Position numbers and translations under genes: made by a program | Notes under the pieces: model-generated | The model's input: the letters and a program-made list of their open reading frames with translations, nothing else | The model's database searches: none | Told to the model about the DNA's origin: nothing | Part shown: one piece after another, positions 1 through 4,534 of the stretch | How positions within the stretch are numbered: position 1 is the first letter of the stretch | Layout of the letters: every line of letters begins with the position of its first letter | Assembly (NCBI GenBank): GCA_002352635.1 | Contig: DEIT01000214.1 | Location: 1 to 5,651, forward strand | Length of the DNA: 5,651 nt | Origin: Hyphomicrobiaceae bacterium UBA2767 | GTDB taxonomy: Bacteria; Pseudomonadota; Alphaproteobacteria; Rhizobiales; Methyloligellaceae | Direction of reading: 5' to 3'

Positions 1-1
1 A

Positions 2-46
2 GACGGCGTGCCTACCAACGAAACACTCAGCCGGTTGGCGCTCTAG
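2..46 (+). CDS. C-terminal end of a probable tungsten-containing aldehyde:ferredoxin oxidoreductase (partial, 5' end outside window)
   Basis: The frame starting at base 2 reads DGVPTNETLSRLAL and then stops at TAG 44-46. Proteins of the aldehyde:ferredoxin oxidoreductase (AOR) family commonly end in a pattern of the kind RGWD-x-x-G-x-PT-x-x-x-L-x-x-LGL, and this tail fits it (D-G-V-P-T, then L, then L-A-L). These enzymes oxidise aldehydes to carboxylic acids using a tungsten-bis-pterin cofactor and an Fe4S4 cluster. The context agrees: the next genes are a flavin oxidoreductase and a MoaD-like protein, the partners found in the AorABC-type operon described in Aromatoleum aromaticum. The stop lies 18 bases before the next start, so the genes are probably cotranscribed. 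Only 14 residues are visible and no catalytic residue can be checked, so the call is an inference from a short tail plus its neighbours. Confidence 0.6.
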   Translation, partial: DGVPTNETLSRLAL

Positions 47-49
47 ATC

Positions 50-55
50 GGGAGG
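50..55 (+). promoter_or_regulatory. Ribosome binding site for the FAD oxidoreductase gene
   Basis: GGGAGG lies 9 bases before the ATG at 65 and supports that start over the out-of-frame ATG at 72. It sits directly after the stop of the upstream gene, which fits an operon. Confidence 0.8.
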
Positions 56-64
56 CAACGGGGC

Positions 65-1315
65 ATGCATCATGTCATCCTCGGCGCCGGCCCTGCGGGC
101 GTTCTGGCCGCGGATACGCTGCGAACGCGCGACCCGGATGCGCAGATCACACTCGTATCTGGAGAGAACAGCGTTCCCTATTCCCGGATGGCCATTCCCT
201 ATCTCCTCGCCAACCGCATTCGCGAGGAGGGAACCCACTTGCGGCAGGACGCAGATCATTACAAGGACCATACAATCGATCTCAAGCATGCCCGTGCAAC
301 TGCGATCGATGTGAAGAAGAAAGCCGTAAAGCTCGACGGCGGCGGCAAGCTCAAATACGACCGGTTGCTGATTGCGACAGGAGCGAGCCCGATACGCCAT
401 CCGGTTCCCGGTCTCGATCTGCCGGGCGTGCACAGTTGCTGGACGCTCGACGACGCCAGAGCAATTGCGGATCGGGCCCTCAAGGGGGATGAGGTTGTCC
501 TGATGGGTGCGGGTTTTATCGGCTCGATCATCCTCGAAGCGCTGGTAGAACGAGGCGTGAAGCTTACGGTTGTGGAAATGGCTGACCGTATGATCTCGCA
601 CATGATGGATGAGACAGCAGGCGGCATGCTGCAACGTTGGTGCGAAGGAAAAGGCATCAAGGTTCTTACAGGCGTGAAAATCAATGAGATCAGGCGTGGA
701 AGAAGTCGCCTGGATGTGGCGCTTTCCACGGGCAAGATCATTTCGGCAAAACTTGTAGTGGTCGCGGCAGGCGTGGCGCCCAACAGCAGCTTTCTTGAAG
801 GTAGCGGCATCAAGACGGATCAGGGCGTCAAGGTGAACCGCTTTTTGCGTACCAGCGCGCGCGATGTCTACGCCGCGGGCGACGTGGCCCAGGCAAAGGA
901 CATGTCGACGGGCGAGTTTTCCGTTTTGGCAATCCAGCCCGTTGCCACAGACCATGGGCGTATTGCAGCCCTCAATATGGCCGGCGAGCCAACACCCCAT
1001 GAGGGCAGCTTGAATATGAACGTGCTCGACACGCTGGGTCTGATCTCATCATCTTTCGGTGCATGGCACGGCGTGAAAGGTGGTGACAACGCGCGCATGA
1101 GTGATGAGGACGGCTATCGTTACCTCAGGCTGGAATTTGATGACGACCGCCTTGTCGGCGCGCAGGCGGTTGGTTTGACAGATCATATCGGCGTCGCACG
1201 CGGCCTTATTCAAACAGGGCAAAGGCTTGGACGCTGGAAGGACAGGTTGAAGACGTCACCTGAGCGCCTGGCTGAGGCCTATATCGCAACGGCTCATGGC
1301 CTGGCCGGGGTCTGA
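65..1315 (+). CDS. FAD/NAD(P)-dependent oxidoreductase, probable flavin subunit of an aldehyde oxidoreductase complex (AorC-like)
   Basis: This 416-residue cytoplasmic flavoprotein has the two-dinucleotide-binding-domain fold of the pyridine nucleotide-disulfide oxidoreductase superfamily. The N-terminal FAD Rossmann motif GAGPAG is at residues 7-12, with an acidic residue (E34) after the second strand. The ATG segment (LLIATGASP) is at 101-109. The NAD(P)-binding motif GAGFIG is at 148-153, and E171 ends the following strand, which favours NADH over NADPH. The second FAD-contacting motif AAGDV is at 270-274. No redox-active CxxxxC pair is seen near the FAD motif, so a disulfide reductase is unlikely; the overall layout resembles ferredoxin reductases and NADH-nitrite reductase flavin domains. 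Its place directly after an AOR-like gene and 9 bases before a MoaD-like gene suggests that it passes electrons between the tungsten enzyme and NAD, as AorC does in Aromatoleum aromaticum. The superfamily is certain; the AOR partnership is inferred from context. Confidence 0.9.
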   Translation: MHHVILGAGPAGVLAADTLRTRDPDAQITLVSGENSVPYSRMAIPYLLANRIREEGTHLRQDADHYKDHTIDLKHARATAIDVKKKAVKLDGGGKLKYDRLLIATGASPIRHPVPGLDLPGVHSCWTLDDARAIADRALKGDEVVLMGAGFIGSIILEALVERGVKLTVVEMADRMISHMMDETAGGMLQRWCEGKGIKVLTGVKINEIRRGRSRLDVALSTGKIISAKLVVVAAGVAPNSSFLEGSGIKTDQGVKVNRFLRTSARDVYAAGDVAQAKDMSTGEFSVLAIQPVATDHGRIAALNMAGEPTPHEGSLNMNVLDTLGLISSSFGAWHGVKGGDNARMSDEDGYRYLRLEFDDDRLVGAQAVGLTDHIGVARGLIQTGQRLGRWKDRLKTSPERLAEAYIATAHGLAGV

Positions 1316-1324
1316 CAGAAATCA

Positions 1325-1576
1325 ATGAAAGTCACTCTGAAGCTCTACGCCTCGCTCGGTGCGTTCCTCCCCCCGGGATCGAAGCGAAATGCGATCGACC
1401 TGGAAGTCTCTAAAGGCGCAAGCATCGGCGATGTTTTGGCTGAAAACCGCGTGCCGCGCGAGAACTGCCACCTTATTCTCGTGAACGGACATTTCGCACC
1501 ACCTGCGACGGCAGACGAAAAAATCCTCGTCGATGGCGATACACTTGCCGTTTGGCCCCCTGTCGCTGGGGGATAG
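1325..1576 (+). CDS. MoaD/ThiS family sulfur carrier protein
   Basis: This 83-residue protein has the beta-grasp (ubiquitin-like) layout of MoaD: an opening strand MKVTLKLYASLGAFLP, a central helix around residues 35-42 (SIGDVLAEN), the LILVNG strand near 50-56, the GDTLAVWPP segment near 71-79, and a C-terminal Gly-Gly at 82-83. In MoaD the terminal glycine is adenylated and converted to a thiocarboxylate that supplies the dithiolene sulfurs of molybdopterin. The length is normal for the family. The gene starts 9 bases after the flavoprotein stop with only a weak Shine-Dalgarno (ACAGAAA), which suggests translational coupling. Its place in the operon suggests a carrier dedicated to the cofactor of the tungsten enzyme, matching the MoaD-like gene that accompanies aor genes elsewhere. 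A role in ThiS-type or another thiocarboxylate pathway cannot be excluded. Confidence 0.88.
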   Translation: MKVTLKLYASLGAFLPPGSKRNAIDLEVSKGASIGDVLAENRVPRENCHLILVNGHFAPPATADEKILVDGDTLAVWPPVAGG

Positions 1577-1614
1577 GCGGAGTGGACGAACCCGAAGCCA
1601 GAGTAGAGAAAATC

Positions 1615-1881
1615 ATGTCTCTAACGTTTGCGGATTTTCATCGCAGCCTGAATGCGCTCGCGCCGGATCTGGAGCTTAGCCACGGGCACGCCGATGTCAG
1701 GATACCGGTTGGAAAATCGGACGTGCGAATTTTCTACGAGCCACTAGAGGGTGCAACCCTCGGGGGCCTGCTGGCGCTACCGCGCGCGCGCGTTACCCTG
1801 TTCCTTGAGGGACTCGATGCAAACGAGCGCGATATATTCCTCACCCGCTTTGACCGGGCCTTCCAACGCGGCGGGGGCTAG
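1615..1881 (+). CDS. Conserved-looking small protein of unknown function, last gene of the AOR-type operon
   Basis: I do not recognise this 88-residue protein. It has no signal peptide and no membrane segment. An opening helix (FADFHRSLNALA) is followed by alternating hydrophobic strands (LELSHG, DVRIPVG, DVRIFYEP), a Gly-Leu-rich turn, a strand RVTLFLEGL, and a C-terminal amphipathic helix rich in Asp, Arg and Phe that ends in Arg-Gly-Gly-Gly. The chosen start is ATG 1615, which has a weak AGAGA 5 bases upstream. A GTG at 1582, 6 bases after the MoaD stop and 8 bases after a GGGGGA stretch, would add 11 residues and is a real alternative. The ATG at 1552 lies inside moaD and is unlikely. Position and spacing indicate cotranscription with the oxidoreductase genes, so a role in assembling or sulfurating the enzyme or its cofactor is plausible but unproven. 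Confidence 0.72.
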   Translation: MSLTFADFHRSLNALAPDLELSHGHADVRIPVGKSDVRIFYEPLEGATLGGLLALPRARVTLFLEGLDANERDIFLTRFDRAFQRGGG

Positions 1882-1891
1882 ATGCAAAATG

Positions 1892-1924
1892 CCGGGCGGA
1901 GAGCATTGATCTCAATCCGCCCGG
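1892..1924 (-). terminator. Terminator hairpin between convergent genes
   Basis: CCGGGCGGA (1892-1900) pairs perfectly with TCCGCCCGG (1916-1924); GAG 1901-1903 and CTC 1911-1913 can extend the stem past an AA bulge. Read on the minus strand, the hairpin is followed by CATTTTGC, a short T-run typical of an intrinsic terminator, so it should end the small membrane protein transcript. No T-run follows on the plus strand, but the stem is only 10 bases past the stop of the AOR-type operon and may also stabilise that 3' end. Confidence 0.65.
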
Positions 1925-1950
1925 TCAGACCTGGAAAGGAATAACGCGCC

Positions 1951-2037
1951 CTAGTGAACGAGATAGGGAAGGTTCACGATGAACATGGTCGCAACCATTG
2001 CACCAACGATTACCAGGTTCGAAACAATGCCGGTCAT
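1951..2037 (-). CDS. Small single-helix membrane protein of 28 residues
   Basis: The minus strand from ATG 2037 to TAG 1951 encodes 28 residues beginning MTGIVSNLVIVGAMVATMF and ending in NLPYLVH. Residues 4-21 are almost entirely hydrophobic (Ile, Val, Leu, Ala, Met, Phe) and long enough for one transmembrane helix; the tail is short and polar. Translation is supported by GGAGA on the minus strand (2045-2049), 7 bases before the start. The gene has a hairpin terminator downstream and a divergent LysR regulator upstream, so it looks like a complete one-gene transcription unit. It is too short for standard gene calling. I do not recognise a family. It could modulate a larger membrane complex, as many bacterial proteins of this size do, or be a target of the divergent regulator. 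The reading frame and ribosome site are seen directly; the function is unknown. Confidence 0.68.
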   Translation of the reverse strand: MTGIVSNLVIVGAMVATMFIVNLPYLVH

Positions 2038-2044
2038 GGGACAA

Positions 2045-2049
2045 TCTCC
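2045..2049 (-). promoter_or_regulatory. Ribosome binding site of the small membrane protein
   Basis: TCTCC on the plus strand reads GGAGA on the minus strand and lies 7 bases before the ATG at 2037. It is one of the better ribosome sites in the window and is the main evidence that this 28-codon frame is translated. Confidence 0.7.
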
Positions 2050-2059
2050 AATTTCTTGA

Positions 2060-2074
2060 GCCGCACTGTGCGGC
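2060..2074. promoter_or_regulatory. 15-bp perfect dyad (GCCGCAC-T-GTGCGGC) upstream of the small membrane protein
   Basis: Seven bases on each side of a central T are perfectly complementary. In the minus-strand transcript it would form a GC-rich hairpin with a 3-base loop, 10 bases upstream of the ribosome site at 2045-2049. It could instead be a protein-binding dyad in the DNA. The symmetry is seen directly; the role is inferred. Confidence 0.45.
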
Positions 2075-2095
2075 GTCTAACCCGCAAGATGGAGG

Positions 2096-2109
2096 TTAAC
2101 ACTTGTTAA
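2096..2109. promoter_or_regulatory. Candidate LysR-type operator palindrome (TTAACA-CT-TGTTAA)
   Basis: This is a perfect 6-2-6 inverted repeat that contains the T-N11-A spacing typical of LysR-type binding sites (T2097/A2109 and T2096/A2108). It sits in the divergent intergenic region, centred about 58 bases before the lysR start and about 65 bases before the start of the small membrane protein, where a LysR regulator usually binds to control itself and its divergent neighbour. No binding data exist here; the assignment rests on symmetry and position. Confidence 0.5.
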
Positions 2110-2124
2110 TTCAAACGATATTTA

Positions 2125-2155
2125 TTGACGTTTAAATTAAGTTGTACTTTATTAA
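2125..2155 (+). promoter_or_regulatory. Candidate sigma-70-type promoter of lysR giving a leaderless transcript
   Basis: TTGACG at 2125-2130 matches five of six consensus -35 bases. Two overlapping -10 candidates follow: TTTATT at 2148-2153 (17-base spacer) and TATTAA at 2150-2155 (19-base spacer), each matching four of six. Either would place the start of transcription within one or two bases of the ATG at 2161. The surrounding DNA is strikingly AT-rich compared with the rest of the window. Confidence 0.45.
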
Positions 2156-2160
2156 TTGTC

Positions 2161-3084
2161 ATGAATATCCCCCAACTTCGTACCCTTGTTGCGATCACTG
2201 AAGCCAAGGGGTTCGCGGCGGCGGCGGATCGTCTCTTCATTACGCCTGCCGCTGTCAGCCAGCAAATGCGCACGCTGGAGGGCGAGCTGCAGGTGCCGTT
2301 GTTTGACCGCACCACGCGGCCACCTCGTCTCAACGCCCATGGCGTGCACATCGCGGAGCGCGCCCGAGAAGTTCTGCGGATATTCGATGCATTCACCGAG
2401 GAAGCCCGCGCACCGGATGAAATTGCAGGCGTGCTGACCTTGGGATGTATCAGCGGATTTTCCTCCAATCTCATCCCGGAGGCGCTTGGTAATCTGCGCA
2501 AACGTTATCCGCGCCTGCTTGTGCGCATAGAAGAGGGCCAGTCGGCAGCACTCATAAATCGGGTACGCCGCAGGGAACTGGATGGCGCAATCGTAACCGA
2601 GCCGCTTGTCCCCGAGCCCGCACTGGAAATGCTGCCTATCACGACCGAACCGCTTGTCGTTGTGGCGCCTCCTGACGCGAAGGTTTCCTCATGGGTTGAA
2701 GCATTGACCACGCTGCCGTTCCTGCGCGTCAACCGCCTCTCCGGCATGGGAGCCGTCATCGACGCAACCATGCGTAGCGCGGGCCTAATCGTCACCGACG
2801 CCATGGAGCTTGATTCCTCCGACGTTGTCCTCTCCATGGCACATGCGGGCCTTGGGTCCGGCGTCATTCCGGCCGGACGACTCAAAGGGGAGTATGGACA
2901 CACGGTCCGATGCTTCGTGTTTGGTGATCCGCCGGTTGCTCGCCGTGTGGTTCTTGCAGAACGTCCCGACTATGAGCGTTCTGACCTTTCGCAGGTCCTC
3001 TATCTGGAACTCAAACGCCTCACTGAGAAAAACGACCCGTCCCGGCACCTATCAAATGTTGGCGCAGTGACGCAGAGCCAGTAA
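2161..3084 (+). CDS. LysR-family transcriptional regulator
   Basis: This 307-residue protein has the usual length of the family. The N-terminal winged helix-turn-helix covers about residues 1-60: FAAAADRLFITPAAVSQQM at about 18-36 is the classic LysR recognition region, followed by LE-x-x-L-x-x-PLFDR and a long linker helix (ERAREVLRIFDAFTEEA). The effector-binding domain begins near residue 87 (GVLTLGCISGFSSNLIPEAL) and includes the family pattern LDGAIVTEP and a late glycine-rich segment (LGSGVIPAG). It should bind a small-molecule coinducer and act on nearby promoters. The start is ATG 2161 because the in-frame TTG upstream (2125) is part of a good -35 element. No Shine-Dalgarno precedes the ATG. 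A palindrome in the divergent intergenic region is the likely operator, making lysR itself and the 28-codon minus-strand gene candidate targets. The effector cannot be deduced. Confidence 0.93.
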   Translation: MNIPQLRTLVAITEAKGFAAAADRLFITPAAVSQQMRTLEGELQVPLFDRTTRPPRLNAHGVHIAERAREVLRIFDAFTEEARAPDEIAGVLTLGCISGFSSNLIPEALGNLRKRYPRLLVRIEEGQSAALINRVRRRELDGAIVTEPLVPEPALEMLPITTEPLVVVAPPDAKVSSWVEALTTLPFLRVNRLSGMGAVIDATMRSAGLIVTDAMELDSSDVVLSMAHAGLGSGVIPAGRLKGEYGHTVRCFVFGDPPVARRVVLAERPDYERSDLSQVLYLELKRLTEKNDPSRHLSNVGAVTQSQ

Positions 3085-3110
3085 TGTTGGGTGCAATTGA
3101 ACCAGCTACC

Positions 3111-3115
3111 GGGAG
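3111..3115 (+). promoter_or_regulatory. Ribosome binding site of the SPOR-like secreted protein
   Basis: GGGAG is 9 bases before the ATG at 3125, which also begins a good signal peptide, so the start is well supported. Confidence 0.75.
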
Positions 3116-3124
3116 ACGTGCTGG

Positions 3125-3868
3125 ATGAAACGGAATCTGTCAGCTATCGCAGCAGCGGTGATTGTTCTTTGGGCGACAGCATCGGGCGCGCAAGCCAGCG
3201 CCTGCGCCAACGATCAGTATGTGCACAATGGGTCCATCATGGACGTTCAGATCTGTGATGGTGGCCGCCTGGCGATCAGCTACTCGCAGCCGCGTGCCGG
3301 CTTGGCCCGAGTAGGCGCCCGCCCTGGATCACTGCTGTTCGACGGTGTTGAGGGACCGGGTGGAGCAATATCCGGGCAATCGCGGCTGTTCAGCGCGCGC
3401 TGTGGCGTTGTTCCCTACGCGGTCAGCGGAAGCCGGCAGGGCAATACAATCGTCCTGCGAGGCTCCGCACCCATACGCGGACCCGGCTGCCAGGTTGTGC
3501 GTTATCGCCAGGACGATCTTGTTTTCACGCCGGTTGCTGCCGCACCCCAGCCCAATCCCACACCGCAATGTCCACCCGGGTTTGTCTTCGTAAACGGGCA
3601 ATGCGTTCGTGCAGGCCCGGGTCCGGCGCCTGGCCCTGTTGGGGGCGACTGGTACGCCATTGCAGGGTCGTTCCGGTCTCAGAACAAAGCAAACGCACGC
3701 ATCGCGCAGTTGGGCGGCGATGGCTGGTTCATCATGAATACGTCGCAATGTCCGAATTTCCGCAACGGTTACTGGATTGCGACCAGCGGTCCAATGGCAA
3801 GAGGTCAGGCTCAGGCACTGGCATCAACCGTGCGCCGGTTTGGGGCATACGCCAAGACCTGTCACTAG
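3125..3868 (+). CDS. Secreted SPOR-like domain protein with a cysteine-rich N-terminal domain
   Basis: This is a 247-residue exported protein. Residues 1-26 form a Sec signal peptide (KR, a hydrophobic Ala/Ile/Val/Leu core, then GAQASA). The mature N-terminal domain, about 27-136, is a beta-rich module with cysteines at 27, 44, 93 and 122, and motifs such as LAISYSQPRAGL and GSLLFDG. A proline-rich linker (137-174) carries C149-PPGFVFVNGQ-C160, a short two-cysteine motif common in exported proteins of Hyphomicrobiales. The C-terminal segment from W176 (WYAIAGSF...A...L) to the end resembles an SPOR-like fold, which in true SPOR proteins binds denuded peptidoglycan glycan strands. The protein has eight cysteines after the signal peptide, so four disulfides are possible in the periplasm. 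It is followed 24 bases later by another exported protein in the same direction. Export is clear; glycan binding is inferred, and the N-terminal domain's function is not known to me. Confidence 0.82.
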   Translation: MKRNLSAIAAAVIVLWATASGAQASACANDQYVHNGSIMDVQICDGGRLAISYSQPRAGLARVGARPGSLLFDGVEGPGGAISGQSRLFSARCGVVPYAVSGSRQGNTIVLRGSAPIRGPGCQVVRYRQDDLVFTPVAAAPQPNPTPQCPPGFVFVNGQCVRAGPGPAPGPVGGDWYAIAGSFRSQNKANARIAQLGGDGWFIMNTSQCPNFRNGYWIATSGPMARGQAQALASTVRRFGAYAKTCH

Positions 3869-3892
3869 TTCGGGAGATCGCCTATCCACTAC

Positions 3893-4462
3893 TTGCGGGC
3901 AGTCCTTGCGGTATGTGCCGTCTTGGCGTTTGTCACGCCGGCAAATTCGGCAGACGATGCGGTACTTTGGGCCGCGCTGAGACAACCCGGCCATTTCGCC
4001 ATGATCCGCCACGCGCTCGCTCCCGGAACGGGCGATCCGGACAACTTCCGCCTTGACGATTGTGGCACGCAGCGCAACCTTTCAGATGCCGGGCGTCGAC
4101 AGGCAAAGCGCACCGGTGACGCGTTTCGCGCAAATGGCATCTCGAACGCAATCTTGTATTCAAGCCAGTGGTGTCGGTGCCAGGAGACGGCCATGCTGGT
4201 CGAGCTTGGTCCGGTGAAATCTCTGCCTGCACTCAATTCGCTCTACCTGTTTCCTGAGCGAGAACAGGAACAGGTTGACGACCTTCGGAAAAAAATCACG
4301 TCCATGGACCTGTCCAGTCCGGTTGTGATGTTGACCCATCAATTCACGATACGGGCGCTTGTCGGCACGACGACGCGTTCGGGAGAAATCGTCGTACTAA
4401 GGCGAGGTGAAAAGGGCAAACTGTCAATCATTGGCAAGATAGCGCCGCGCCCGACCGATTAA
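3893..4462 (+). CDS. Periplasmic histidine phosphatase family protein (phosphoglycerate mutase-like)
   Basis: This 189-residue protein belongs to the histidine phosphatase superfamily, in which a histidine is transiently phosphorylated during removal of phosphate from small molecules or proteins. A signal peptide spans about residues 1-20 (RAVLAVCAVLAFV, then PANSA). The catalytic RH pair is R39-H40 in HFAMIRHALAPGTGDP, followed by the family motif TQRNLSDAGRRQA at 59-71, SSQWCRCQETA at 90-100, and the second catalytic histidine H149 in VVMLTHQFTIRALVG. The core residues are therefore present. The start is a TTG at 3893: it is the only conventional start giving an intact signal peptide, but the nearest Shine-Dalgarno (GGGAG, 3872-3876) is 16 bases away. 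An ATC at 3884 would be 7 bases from it but is a rare start. The gene is probably cotranscribed with the SPOR-like gene. The substrate is unknown. Confidence 0.88.
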   Translation: MRAVLAVCAVLAFVTPANSADDAVLWAALRQPGHFAMIRHALAPGTGDPDNFRLDDCGTQRNLSDAGRRQAKRTGDAFRANGISNAILYSSQWCRCQETAMLVELGPVKSLPALNSLYLFPEREQEQVDDLRKKITSMDLSSPVVMLTHQFTIRALVGTTTRSGEIVVLRRGEKGKLSIIGKIAPRPTD

Positions 4463-4466
4463 TCGG
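4455..4466. repeat. 12-bp perfect palindrome at the phosphatase stop codon
   Basis: CCGATTAATCGG overlaps the stop TAA at 4460-4462. As RNA it gives only a 4-bp stem with a TTAA loop and is not followed by a T-run, so it is recorded as a palindrome and not called as a terminator. Confidence 0.35.
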
Positions 4467-4494
4467 CCTCCACCAATTGAACTAGAATGAATTA

Positions 4495-4512
4495 GCGTCC
4501 GCCAAGCGGCGC
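4495..4512 (+). terminator. Weak candidate terminator after the phosphatase gene
   Basis: GCG-T-CCGC pairs with GCGGCGC around a CAA loop, with one bulged T, giving a 7-bp GC-rich stem followed by CCTTTCC. It lies between the convergent phosphatase and dehydrogenase genes. The T-run is poor, so this may be only a 3'-end-stabilising hairpin. Apart from the palindrome at 4455-4466, nothing else is seen in the short gap 4463-4534. Confidence 0.3.
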
Positions 4513-4534
4513 CCTTTCCAGGAGCCATAGGACG

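Noticed and set aside
259..813. A 184-codon minus-strand open frame inside the flavoprotein gene
   Set aside because: Its composition is the Ser/Arg/Pro-rich kind expected of antisense frames, and it overlaps the conserved FAD and NAD motifs of the real gene.
2125..2160. A TTG start 12 codons upstream for the LysR protein
   Set aside because: The TTG is part of the best -35 element, the added residues come from AT-rich DNA, and LysR proteins usually begin a few residues before the first helix, as ATG 2161 gives.
2106..2501. A minus-strand frame starting inside lysR and running into the intergenic region
   Set aside because: It is antisense to the conserved DNA-binding domain, and its end reads low-complexity Asn/Leu/Lys from AT-rich promoter DNA.
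3568..4056. A 162-codon plus-strand frame across the SPOR-like and phosphatase genes
   Set aside because: It overlaps two well-supported genes in another frame; the translation is rich in Arg, Cys and Trp and lacks a domain pattern.
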